Source: an uncultured bacterium (lineage in GTDB: Bacteria; Actinomycetota; Coriobacteriia; Coriobacteriales; Coriobacteriaceae). From it: 64,000 nucleotides of DNA. This document shows, one piece after another, positions 43,372 to 52,505 of this stretch. The notes under the pieces were generated by a model that saw nothing but the letters and a program-made list of their open reading frames with translations, was not told where the DNA came from and made no database searches. Position numbers and translations under genes: made by a program. The stretch covers positions 1-64,000 of the forward strand of contig CAJMPY010000014.1 in the NCBI GenBank assembly GCA_905215385.1, read 5' to 3'. The first letter of the stretch is position 1. The number at the start of each line of letters is the position of its first letter.

Positions 43372-44847
43372 CTACAGCGCCATCGTGCGGGCGCGGTCGA
43401 TGCGCGCCAGGCAGTCGTCGCGGCCGACGAGTGCCATGGTCTCGCCCAGCGGAGGGCTCACCATGTTGCCGCAAACGGCAACGCGCACGGCCTGGAACAC
43501 CACGCGCTTCTTAAGGTCCATCTGCTCGGGCAGCGGCTCAAGCGCGGCGTCGATGGCCTCGGCGGTCCACTCGTCCACGCCCTCGAGCGCGGCCTTGGCG
43601 GCGTCCAGAATGGCGCCCATGCCCTCCTTGGCCAGGCCCTTGTTGACAGACTTCTCGTCATACTCGAGCGTCTCGGCCGTAGCGAAGATGGGAGCGGCGA
43701 CGGTCACGGCGTCGGCTGGCATCTTGGTGCGCGGCTTGACGATGGCGGCAAGCGCGTCAATCCAGTCCTCGCCGTACTCGACATTACCCTCGATGAGACC
43801 CGCCTCGTGCAGCTCGGGGACCATGATCTCGTCGGCAAACTGGGCGTCGGACATGCCGTTGATGTACTCGGCATTGACCCAGTCGAGCTTCTTGGGGTCG
43901 AAGGTCGCCGGGTTCTTGGAGATGCGGTCGAGTGAGAACTTGCTGGCCAGGACATCGCGCGGGATGATCGTGGTCTCGCCGTCGAGCGACCAGCCGAGCA
44001 GCGCCAGGTAGTTGACGAAGGCGTCGGACAGGTAACCGGCGTCGCGGTACTCCTCCACCGAGGTGGCGCCATGGCGCTTGGAGAGCTTCTTGCCGTCGGC
44101 GCCCAGAATCATGGAGATGTGGGCGAACGTGGGCACGGGCGCGCCGAGGGCCTCGTAGACCATGACCTGGCGCGGGGTGTTGGAGAGGTGGTCGTCGCCG
44201 CGGATGACATGGGTGATCTTCATCATGGCGTCGTCGACGACGGTCGCAAAGTTGTACGTGGGCGTGCCATCGGAGCGGAAGATGACAAAGTCGTCGAGCT
44301 CCTTGGCGTCGAAGGTCACCTCGCCGTGAACGGCGTCGTGGATGACGACGTCGCCGCGGTCCTCGGGCACCTTGATGCGCAGGACGTAGGACTCTCCGGC
44401 CTCGATGCGGCGGCGGGCCTCCTCGGGATCAAGATCGCGGCAGCGGCGCTGATAGCCCTGGAAGGGGTCCTTGCGCTCCTGGGCGGCCTTGCGATCGGCG
44501 TCGAGCTGCTCCTTGGTGCAGAAGCAAGGATAGGCCTTGCCCTCGTCCCAGAGCTTCTGGGCGGCCTGCTTGTACAGGTCCAGGCGCTCAGTCTGGGCGT
44601 AGGGGCCAAAGTCGCCGCCTACCTCGGGACCCTCGTCCCAGTCCAGGCCCAGCCAACGCATGGCGCGCAGGATGATCTGCGTGTTCTCGTCGGTGGAGCG
44701 GGTGGGATCGGTGTCGTCGATGCGCAGGATGAACGTGCCGCCGTTAGCACGGGCGAAAGCCCAGTTATAGATAGCGGTGCGGGCGCCGCCGATGTGCAGC
44801 TTGCCCGTCGGTGAGGGTGCAAAGCGGACGCGAACGTCTGATGCCAT
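43372..44847 (-). CDS. gltX: Glutamyl-tRNA synthetase
   Basis: 491 residues from the ATG at 44847, which has GAGGAG upstream; the frame is open to 44964 but that part is not family-like. It charges tRNA-Glu (and tRNA-Gln in organisms using the amidotransferase route). The class-I HIGH motif is APSPTGKLHIGGARTAIYNW and the KMSKS equivalent is GKKLSKRHGATSVEEY. A CFCTKEQLDADRKAAQ segment follows the HIGH half. The C-terminal helical anticodon-binding domain is complete. Confidence 0.95.
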   Translation of the reverse strand: MASDVRVRFAPSPTGKLHIGGARTAIYNWAFARANGGTFILRIDDTDPTRSTDENTQIILRAMRWLGLDWDEGPEVGGDFGPYAQTERLDLYKQAAQKLWDEGKAYPCFCTKEQLDADRKAAQERKDPFQGYQRRCRDLDPEEARRRIEAGESYVLRIKVPEDRGDVVIHDAVHGEVTFDAKELDDFVIFRSDGTPTYNFATVVDDAMMKITHVIRGDDHLSNTPRQVMVYEALGAPVPTFAHISMILGADGKKLSKRHGATSVEEYRDAGYLSDAFVNYLALLGWSLDGETTIIPRDVLASKFSLDRISKNPATFDPKKLDWVNAEYINGMSDAQFADEIMVPELHEAGLIEGNVEYGEDWIDALAAIVKPRTKMPADAVTVAAPIFATAETLEYDEKSVNKGLAKEGMGAILDAAKAALEGVDEWTAEAIDAALEPLPEQMDLKKRVVFQAVRVAVCGNMVSPPLGETMALVGRDDCLARIDRARTMAL

Positions 44848-44927
44848 GGAAATCTCCTCGATTGCAGGATGGATGTCTAACCGCATCAGTATAAAGCAAC
44901 AAAGCAACCTCCGCACAAAGGGCACCG

Positions 44928-45008
44928 ACCCACTCATTGGGGACAGACTTAAATGACTACCCAATGAGCACCCGACTGGTCATTTAAGTCTGTCCCCAAT
45001 GAGTGGGT
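44928..45008. repeat. Long inverted repeat in the gltX/metK divergent gap
   Basis: 44928-44959 pairs with 44977-45008: 32 positions including one G-T, with a 17-base loop. The arm contains GGGGACAGACTTAAATGACT. The loop carries another partial copy of the arm end (CCCAATGAGCACCC against CCCCAATGAGTGGG), which suggests internal duplication. It lies 32 bases upstream of the metK -10 element and 80 bases upstream of gltX. Confidence 0.87.
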
Positions 45009-45040
45009 GCGGAAAGGGTGTGAATGTTTGATTTACGCGC

Positions 45041-45046
45041 TATGAT
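45041..45046 (+). promoter_or_regulatory. -10 element of metK
   Basis: TATGAT lies 68 bases before the metK start. No convincing -35 is present at 16-18 bases. It would place the transcript start near 45053 with a leader of about 60 bases that contains the hairpin at 45065-45091. Confidence 0.4.
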
Positions 45047-45064
45047 GTGCCCTTGCATAGAGAG

Positions 45065-45091
45065 CCCGGCGGAATGGTAACGGTCGCCGGG
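45065..45091 (+). promoter_or_regulatory. Leader hairpin of metK
   Basis: CCCGGCG and CGCCGGG form a perfect seven-pair stem with a 13-base loop, followed by ACACGTTTTTG and then the AAAGGA ribosome site. A stem followed by five T's close to the start could act as an attenuator. It does not match the layout of a known SAM riboswitch that I can recognise. Confidence 0.45.
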
Positions 45092-45113
45092 ACACGTTTT
45101 TGAAAGGACAATC

Positions 45114-46394
<1,281 letters not shown>

Positions 46395-46435
46395 TTAAGA
46401 ACCGCTAAGGTCACAACAACATATGCACTCTCAAA

Positions 46436-46468
46436 AGAAGTACCGCCCCCAACCGGTACTTCTTTTTT
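46436..46468 (+). terminator. Intrinsic terminator of metK
   Basis: AGAAGTACCG and CGGTACTTCT form a perfect ten-pair stem with an eight-base loop, followed by six T's, about 40 bases after the stop codon. Confidence 0.9.
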
Positions 46469-46563
46469 ATTTAACCGGTGGTGAAGATGAGCCACTGCGG
46501 GACATGGAATAGGTCACCAGCCAATGAATTTTGGAGCACACGCGCCTCTACCATGTATCCTTA

Positions 46564-46682
46564 GTCCCGAGGGCGGGGCATAAGGTCGATCGCGAGTTCC
46601 GCACGAGCCGGAGAGCACTTAATGTGCTCTCCGTGCGAGCAGGACTGTCCGAGCAGGCGACCTTATGCCCCGCCCTCGGGAC
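46564..46682. repeat. Long nested inverted repeat upstream of the serine dehydratase gene (119 nt)
   Basis: 46564-46588 pairs perfectly with 46658-46682 (25 bp, outer end GTCCCGAGGGCGGGGCATAA). Inside is a second hairpin, GGAGAGCAC with GTGCTCTCC (46610-46618 and 46624-46632), with a five-base loop and short flanking complementarity. It ends 23 bases before the next start codon, so the outer arm reaches close to the ribosome site. Confidence 0.85.
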
Positions 46683-46705
46683 GAAGGGATAGAAAAGGAG
46701 CAGCC

Positions 46706-48313
46706 ATGGCAGGCAAGCCGCAAACACTAGCTACGACCTCGGCATTCGAGATCTTGGGCCCCGTCATGGTCGGCCCCAGCTCATCGCACACCGCTGGCGC
46801 CCTGCGCTGCGCACAAGTTGCCGCCAGCCTGCTGGAAGGCCGCATCACCAAAGTCACCTTTGGCCTGTGGAACTCCTTCGCCCACACCTACCGCGGCCAC
46901 GGCACCGACCGCGCTCTCGTCGCGGGCATCCTGGGCCTCGACACCGATGACGAGAACATCAAGCAGGCCTTCGACCTCGCGCACGAGCAGGGCCTCGAAT
47001 ATCACTTTGACATCAAGGGCGACGACGCCTCCATCCACCCCAACACCGTCGACATCGACATGGTCGACGACACGGGCGCCACGGCCCAGGTCCGCGGTGA
47101 GAGCCTGGGCGGCGGCAAGATGCGCATCAGCCGCATTAACGGCGTCGGCGTCGACATCTCGGGCATGTACTCCACACTCTTCGTGGCGCACTACGACGTC
47201 CCCGGCGTGCTCGCCGCGCTCACGAACCTGCTCGCCTACGCACACGTGAACATCGCCTTCTGCCGCACCTACCGCACCGAGGTGGGCGGCCAGGCCTACT
47301 CCGTCTTTGAGACCGACGGCGCGCCCGACGACACCGTCGTCCCTATGCTGCGCAAGCTCGACAATGTCGATTACGCGACCTTTATCGAGCTCCCCGGTTC
47401 TGCCTCGTCGCTCTCCCCCGGCGTCTCAGCAAAGGAAATCTTCGACGACGGCGAACAGCTGCTCGATGCGTGCGAGGAACTGGGACTCAGCATCGGCGCC
47501 GTTATGGCCCTGCGCGAGGCGCGTCTGACCGGCGAGGCCCACGCCGTCGCCGCAATGCGCCGCGTGCTCGACGTCATGCGCGAGGAGACCACGACCCCTA
47601 TCGTCAATCCGCAGCGATCGCTCGGCGGGCTTATCGGCGGCGAGGCTAAACTCGTCGATGCCACCGACCGCAACGATTTGAGCACGAGCCTGATGGGCAC
47701 CGTTCAAACCGATGCCGTGGCCCGCGCGATGGCCGTGCTCGAGCGCTCCGCCACGATGGGAGTGATCGTCGCCGCTCCCACGGCAGGCTCCGCGGGTGTC
47801 GTGCCCGGCTGCGTGCTGGCGCTCGCCGATCACCTTCAGCTCGACGACGAGCAGGTCATGGACGCGCTCTACTGCGCAGCCGCCATCGGCCTCAACCTCA
47901 CCACGAGCGCCTGCGTCGCCGGTGCCGAGGGCGGCTGCCAGGCTGAGGTAGGAAGTGCGGCCGCCATGGCAGCCGCCGCGCTGGTGCAGATGCTCGGCGG
48001 CACGCCCGGGCAGGCGCTCGACGCCAGTTCCATCGCGCTGAGTAACTTGCTGGGCCTCGTTTGTGACCCCGTCGGTGGCCTCGTGGAGGTGCCCTGCCAA
48101 AACCGCAACGCCATCGGCGTGGCAGCCGCCTTTAGCTCGGCGCAGCTTGCACTTGCCGGTATCAAGAGCCTGGTGCCGTTTGACCAGATGGCACATGTCA
48201 TGCTCTCGGTGGGCCACGCGTTGCCGGCCACGCTGCGCGAGACGGCAAAGGGTGGCATCGCGCAGGCTCCGGCCGCACTTTCGGCCTGTGCAAAATGCGG
48301 TGTGTGCGGATAG
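46706..48313 (+). CDS. sdaA: L-serine ammonia-lyase, single chain, beta-ACT-alpha order
   Basis: 535 residues from ATG 46706 with AAGGAG upstream; the ATG at 46622 lies in an inverted repeat and is rejected. It deaminates serine to pyruvate using a 4Fe-4S cluster. Order: beta domain (GPVMVGPSSSHTAGALRCAQ, 14-33), an ACT-like domain (DVPGVLAALTNLLAYAHVN near 160-230), and alpha domain (VAAPTAGSAGVVPGC) with cluster cysteines around SACVAGAEGGCQAEVG and EVPCQNRNAIGVA. In Bacilli beta-ACT and alpha are separate proteins; here they are joined. The end is Cys-rich (SACAKCGVCG), unlike common SdaA tails. Confidence 0.92.
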   Translation: MAGKPQTLATTSAFEILGPVMVGPSSSHTAGALRCAQVAASLLEGRITKVTFGLWNSFAHTYRGHGTDRALVAGILGLDTDDENIKQAFDLAHEQGLEYHFDIKGDDASIHPNTVDIDMVDDTGATAQVRGESLGGGKMRISRINGVGVDISGMYSTLFVAHYDVPGVLAALTNLLAYAHVNIAFCRTYRTEVGGQAYSVFETDGAPDDTVVPMLRKLDNVDYATFIELPGSASSLSPGVSAKEIFDDGEQLLDACEELGLSIGAVMALREARLTGEAHAVAAMRRVLDVMREETTTPIVNPQRSLGGLIGGEAKLVDATDRNDLSTSLMGTVQTDAVARAMAVLERSATMGVIVAAPTAGSAGVVPGCVLALADHLQLDDEQVMDALYCAAAIGLNLTTSACVAGAEGGCQAEVGSAAAMAAAALVQMLGGTPGQALDASSIALSNLLGLVCDPVGGLVEVPCQNRNAIGVAAAFSSAQLALAGIKSLVPFDQMAHVMLSVGHALPATLRETAKGGIAQAPAALSACAKCGVCG

Positions 48314-48331
48314 CGACAAAGAACGACTCGA

Positions 48332-48357
48332 AGGTGGGACAAATGTCCCACCTCTTT
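48332..48357 (+). terminator. Terminator of the serine dehydratase gene
   Basis: AGGTGGGACA and TGTCCCACCT pair around a two-base gap (effectively nine pairs with a four-base loop), followed by CTTTT, 19 bases after the stop. The GGGACA/TGTCCC core is also found at the base of the long repeat at 43194-43295. Confidence 0.75.
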
Positions 48358-48399
48358 TGAATGCCACCGTTTCCATACCACAAACAACTGGGTAATCGC

Positions 48400-48405
48400 T
48401 ATAAT
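48400..48405 (+). promoter_or_regulatory. -10 element of the L,D-transpeptidase gene
   Basis: A perfect TATAAT lies 58 bases before the start codon. No good -35 hexamer is seen at 16-18 bases upstream. Confidence 0.5.
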
Positions 48406-48462
48406 GCAAGCCCAGTAAAAACACGATGAGCCGCAAGGCGAAATCCGAAGGATATGCATACG

Positions 48463-50178
48463 ATGTCGCAAAACGATCGAACTCAACTGATTCCCGATCC
48501 GCAGCAGCCGAGCAGGCACTCCGGCGGCGTTCAGTCGCCGCGTCCTATCGCGCCGAGCCGCGGTCAGCAGCGAGGTGCGGCAAACGTTTCCCAACGTCCG
48601 AACAAGCAGCATCAGCAGCGCCAGGCAAATGGCAATGCGCCCAAGCAGCCCCCCACGCACGCTCGAGGCGATCGCGGCCCCGCACGCAAACCCGCCGAGA
48701 ACAATAAGTCGGGCAAAAAGACGACGCTCTTTGTCGTTCTGGGTCTTATCGTCATTGTCTATATCGTAGGCGTTGTAGCGTTTTCGCAGGTAGCCTACCC
48801 CAACACCACTATCGCCGGCGTCGATGTCTCGTTCTCCAACGCTTCGTCTGCCGCCACCAAGGTCAACTCGGCTTGGAAGCACTATAAGCTCACCGTGACA
48901 GGCGATGACTTTAGCTGGACCTATCAGCCCGAGTCCGATGAGCCCATTGTCGACGGCGAAGCTGCCGCAAAAGAGATTATCAGCCGCAACGAAGCCATTG
49001 TATGGCCGGTTCGCCTTGTAGAATCCTTAAGCGGCAAGACCAAAACAACCGCTAGCTCCAACGAAGTCGATCTTGATCAAGACGTCGACCTGTCCATGCT
49101 CTCCGACACCTTTAACCAAAAGAAGTTTGAGGAGGATCTGGGCGCCGCCATCGACGAGTTTAACGAGGGGCGTTCGGGCACGTTCGAGGCAAATAGCTCC
49201 TATGACGAGCAGGCCGGCAAGTTTACCGTCGAGAAGGCGCGCACCAACGAAAAGCTCGACCGAGAGCATGTCATTAAGTATGCCGAGCTCGAGCTTGCCT
49301 CGCTGTCCGAGACCGTAGACCTTTCCAAGCTCGGCAACGATGCCTATGAGCCGCTCAATGGAACGCTGACCGATGATCAGATTCAGGCCGCTTGCGATGC
49401 CGCCAACAACTTCCTGGGCGTCAACGTGACCCTCAAGCTCAACGGCGAGGATGCCGGCAAGGTTGATGGCAGCTCCGTGTTGCAGTGGATCAGCTTTGCC
49501 GATCCGGCCAACCCCACGCTCGATACGTCGCAGATCAGCAGCTGGGCAGCCGAGCTCGCCAACGGCTTTAATACCGTGGGCTCCACTCGCTGGTGGACGC
49601 GCGCCGATGGCAAGCAGTGCGCCGTCGAAGGCGGCGACTTTGGTTGGTCCATCGACAGTACCTCGCTCGCCAAGCAGGTCGAAGACGCCATTAACAACAA
49701 GCAGACCGGCGAAATCGATATCAAGTACTCCCAGAAGGCCGACACCTTTACCACAAAGGGAGAGCCTGACTGGAAGGCATACGTCGATGTCGATCTGTCC
49801 GAGCAGCACGCGCGCTACTACGACGAGAGCGGCAATATTGTGTGGGAGGCCAACTTTATTTCCGGCAAACCGGGCGAAGACGCCACCCCCGAGGGCGTAT
49901 GGCAGATCAACAGCAACGATGGCGCCAGCAAACTCATCGGTGCCAAGGACCCCGAGACCGGCAAGCCCAAATACGAGAGCCCGGTTAGCTACTGGATGCC
50001 GTTTGAGGGCAACATGGTCGGTTTCCACGATGCAACGTGGCAAAACGACAAGAGTTTCGACGATCCCAACTCCTACAAGTGGTGCGGCAGCCACGGATGC
50101 ATCAACCTTCGCCTGGCCGACGCCAAGGCGCTGCACGATTGCATCAAAGTCGGCCTGTGCGTGGTTGTCCACTCGTAG
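48463..50178 (+). CDS. Membrane-anchored L,D-transpeptidase with PG-binding domains
   Basis: 571 residues from ATG 48463 (AAGGA ten bases upstream; an ATG at 48454 is too close to it). Residues 1-85 are cytoplasmic and Gln/Pro/Arg-rich, then one membrane segment (TLFVVLGLIVIVYIVGVVAF). The extracellular part has two repeats of the VanW-associated PG-binding type (YPNTTIAGVDVSFSNASSA). The YkuD catalytic domain ends the protein, with the active-site motif KWCGSHGCINLRLADAKAL (Cys nucleophile, His). It would form 3-3 cross-links in peptidoglycan or attach polymers. The MacAB-like genes follow after about 130 bases. Confidence 0.9.
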   Translation: MSQNDRTQLIPDPQQPSRHSGGVQSPRPIAPSRGQQRGAANVSQRPNKQHQQRQANGNAPKQPPTHARGDRGPARKPAENNKSGKKTTLFVVLGLIVIVYIVGVVAFSQVAYPNTTIAGVDVSFSNASSAATKVNSAWKHYKLTVTGDDFSWTYQPESDEPIVDGEAAAKEIISRNEAIVWPVRLVESLSGKTKTTASSNEVDLDQDVDLSMLSDTFNQKKFEEDLGAAIDEFNEGRSGTFEANSSYDEQAGKFTVEKARTNEKLDREHVIKYAELELASLSETVDLSKLGNDAYEPLNGTLTDDQIQAACDAANNFLGVNVTLKLNGEDAGKVDGSSVLQWISFADPANPTLDTSQISSWAAELANGFNTVGSTRWWTRADGKQCAVEGGDFGWSIDSTSLAKQVEDAINNKQTGEIDIKYSQKADTFTTKGEPDWKAYVDVDLSEQHARYYDESGNIVWEANFISGKPGEDATPEGVWQINSNDGASKLIGAKDPETGKPKYESPVSYWMPFEGNMVGFHDATWQNDKSFDDPNSYKWCGSHGCINLRLADAKALHDCIKVGLCVVVHS

Positions 50179-50310
50179 TGCAACGCGCGCATTCATACAA
50201 CATGCAACTGCTGCGACCAATCTAACAATTCCGAAAGATACAGTCCTATGCGCCTGCCCCAACCGGCGGGCGCATATACTTATCAAGGTTCTTTCTATAA
50301 AGGAGACGCT

Positions 50311-51732
50311 ATGCCGAATGTCCCCAACATCACCCCGGGCCCGGATGATACCGAGCACACGCCCGAAGGTGCCACCGAAACGATTCCTCTGATCACAGAC
50401 GTACATGCCGACAAGGAGAGCGGACGCACGAACGATACGGCCGAGATTTCCGATGAAGAGGCATATGCCAAGCTCAAGGCAAAACGTGCCGAACGTCGAC
50501 GCAAAAAGCTGATTCGACGCGGCATTGCCGCCGGCATCGTGGGTGTCATCGCGCTCATTGCTATTGTTGCAACCCTGGTTATCAATGCGCAGCCACAGGG
50601 CGATAGCGGGCCTGCGACCGACATGGTGACCGAGGGCACGTTTAGCACAACGGTCGAGGCAAAAGGCCAGCTCAAACCCATTTCGTCCTCAGTGGTCTCC
50701 CCTTCTGTCGACGGCACGGTCGATTCGATCAACGTGCAGGCAGGCCAATCCGTCAACGAGGGCGACGTGCTTATGACCATTAAAAACGACGAGCTCGATC
50801 GCAACGTTGCCGAGGCGCAGCGTGCAGTTGCAGCCGCTCAAGAAGACCTCGCCAACGCGAAGAAAGCCGCAGCTGCCGCGCAGGCCAACCCAACGACGGA
50901 CGTCGACGGAGGTTCCGCAGCGGCTGGCATCTCCGCCGCATCAGCGGACACGAACGCCGTATCGGCCGCGCAGCGCAGCCTCACATCGGCCCAGGCAAAC
51001 CTCGATCAGGCGAACGCCAAGGCCGCCAGCCGTACGGTCACGGCCCCGAGCTCGGGCAGCATCGTGGCGCTCAACGCCAAGGTGGGCGCCACGGTAACAG
51101 GCGGCATGATCATGGGCGAAAGCGATACGAGCGGCGGCAAGCAGTGCATGCAGATCGCCGACCTGTCCAAGATGAAGGTGACGGTTCAGGTGGGCGAAAA
51201 GGATATCGCCAAAATTGCCGTGGGCCAAAGCGCCAACGTGACCTACCCCGCGTTTCCCGATATCGTGAGCCAGGGCACCGTCACGGCTATCGCCTCGGTG
51301 GCAAACTCCGACTCCTCCTCCGGGAGCGGCGGCAGTGTGACCTTTAACGTCGACATCCTCATCGAAGCACCTGACAGTCGCCTTAAGCCGGGTATGACTG
51401 CCGAGGTCTCGGTAGTGACCGAGAAGCTCGACGACGTGGTGATGGTGCCGACCATGGCGCTGATGACCGAAGATGGCGAGCACTATTACGTCAATTTTGC
51501 CACCGATTCGGAGGGTAAAAAGACGCGCCGCGTGAAGGTGACCGTCGTGACGCAAAACGACAACGAGGCTGTAGTCGGTAAGACGCAGGTCAAGCGCGAC
51601 GACCAGGGCAACGAGATCAATCCAGACGTCCCGGTTACCAAGCTACGCGACGGCGACACCATCGTGACGGATACCGGCACAGGAATGACGGCAGACGGCG
51701 GCGACAACATGCCTGCCGACGAGGGCAAGTAA
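50311..51732 (+). CDS. MacA/HlyD-type membrane fusion protein
   Basis: 473 residues from ATG 50311 with AAAGGAG upstream; the ATG at 50248 is not served by a ribosome site. A charged cytoplasmic region (1-72) is followed by a signal-anchor (GIAAGIVGVIALIAIVATLV). Then come the lipoyl-like barrel halves (GTVDSINVQAGQSVNEGDVL and APSSGSIVALNAKVGATVTG) separated by an Ala-rich helical hairpin, and a beta-barrel. In Gram-positives such proteins couple to a MacB-like ABC transporter for export of peptides or antimicrobials. Its TAA overlaps the start of the ATPase gene (TAATG). Confidence 0.88.
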   Translation: MPNVPNITPGPDDTEHTPEGATETIPLITDVHADKESGRTNDTAEISDEEAYAKLKAKRAERRRKKLIRRGIAAGIVGVIALIAIVATLVINAQPQGDSGPATDMVTEGTFSTTVEAKGQLKPISSSVVSPSVDGTVDSINVQAGQSVNEGDVLMTIKNDELDRNVAEAQRAVAAAQEDLANAKKAAAAAQANPTTDVDGGSAAAGISAASADTNAVSAAQRSLTSAQANLDQANAKAASRTVTAPSSGSIVALNAKVGATVTGGMIMGESDTSGGKQCMQIADLSKMKVTVQVGEKDIAKIAVGQSANVTYPAFPDIVSQGTVTAIASVANSDSSSGSGGSVTFNVDILIEAPDSRLKPGMTAEVSVVTEKLDDVVMVPTMALMTEDGEHYYVNFATDSEGKKTRRVKVTVVTQNDNEAVVGKTQVKRDDQGNEINPDVPVTKLRDGDTIVTDTGTGMTADGGDNMPADEGK

Positions 51733-52505
51733 TGCGTCCCGTCATCGACATCCGCAACGTGCACCGCATCTTTGAGAGCGAGGCCGGTTGCGCCCACATC
51801 CTGCATAACGTGAGCCTGGCAGTAGATCCCGGTGAGTTCGTCGCCATCACCGGCCCCTCGGGCTCAGGCAAGTCGACGCTCATGAACATCCTGGGCTGCC
51901 TGGACAAACCGACGGCGGGCGATTACTTCCTGCAAGGGCTCAACGTCGCCGAGCTCGACGATGACGAGCTCACCGAGGTGCGAGCGCTGAGCATCGGCTT
52001 TGTCTTTCAGAGCTTTAATCTGCTGCCACGCCTGACGGTGATCGAAAACGTCATGCTGCCGCTGTCCTACACCAATGTGCCGCGCAGCCAGCGTGAGATG
52101 CGCGCCGTGCACGCGCTGCAAGCCGTCACGCTTCCGGTCGACCATTGGGACCATCGTATATCGGAGCTGTCGGGCGGACAGATGCAGCGCGTCGCCATCG
52201 CGCGCGCCCTTGTCAACAATCCACCCATCATTTTGGCCGACGAGCCGACGGGCAACCTGGACTCCGCCACGGGAGCGCTCGTCATGGAAACCTTCCACAA
52301 GCTCCAGGAACGCGGCAAAACCATCGTGCTTATCACACACGACCCCGGCATCGCCGCCGAGGCCGACCGTGCCGTGACCATCCGCGACGGTCGCATTCAC
52401 GACGGCGCGTATATTCCGCATGCACCGCGGACCCTACGCAGCGCCGTAGATAGCCTGCCCATGATTTCCGCCTCCGCCAACCCGCCGAAAGGAGTGATGG
52501 CATGA
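51732..52505 (+). CDS. ABC transporter ATP-binding protein, MacB/LolD type
   Basis: 257 residues. Walker A is GPSGSGKSTLMNILGCLDKP, the Q-loop region is SIGFVFQSFNLLPRLT, the ABC signature is LSGGQMQRVAIARALV and Walker B is IILADEPTGNLD. This set is typical of the MacB/LolD mechanotransmission group. It starts inside the stop of the fusion-protein gene and overlaps the permease start by four bases, so the three proteins are made as one complex. Confidence 0.93.
   Translation: MRPVIDIRNVHRIFESEAGCAHILHNVSLAVDPGEFVAITGPSGSGKSTLMNILGCLDKPTAGDYFLQGLNVAELDDDELTEVRALSIGFVFQSFNLLPRLTVIENVMLPLSYTNVPRSQREMRAVHALQAVTLPVDHWDHRISELSGGQMQRVAIARALVNNPPIILADEPTGNLDSATGALVMETFHKLQERGKTIVLITHDPGIAAEADRAVTIRDGRIHDGAYIPHAPRTLRSAVDSLPMISASANPPKGVMA

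Noticed and set aside
45053..45113. SAM riboswitch ahead of metK
   Set aside because: The leader is only about 60 bases with one simple hairpin; no multi-helix core of a known SAM class is visible.
46622..46705. Upstream ATG extension of the serine dehydratase
   Set aside because: The extra 28 codons lie in the inverted repeat; the AAGGAG site serves the ATG at 46706, where family similarity begins.
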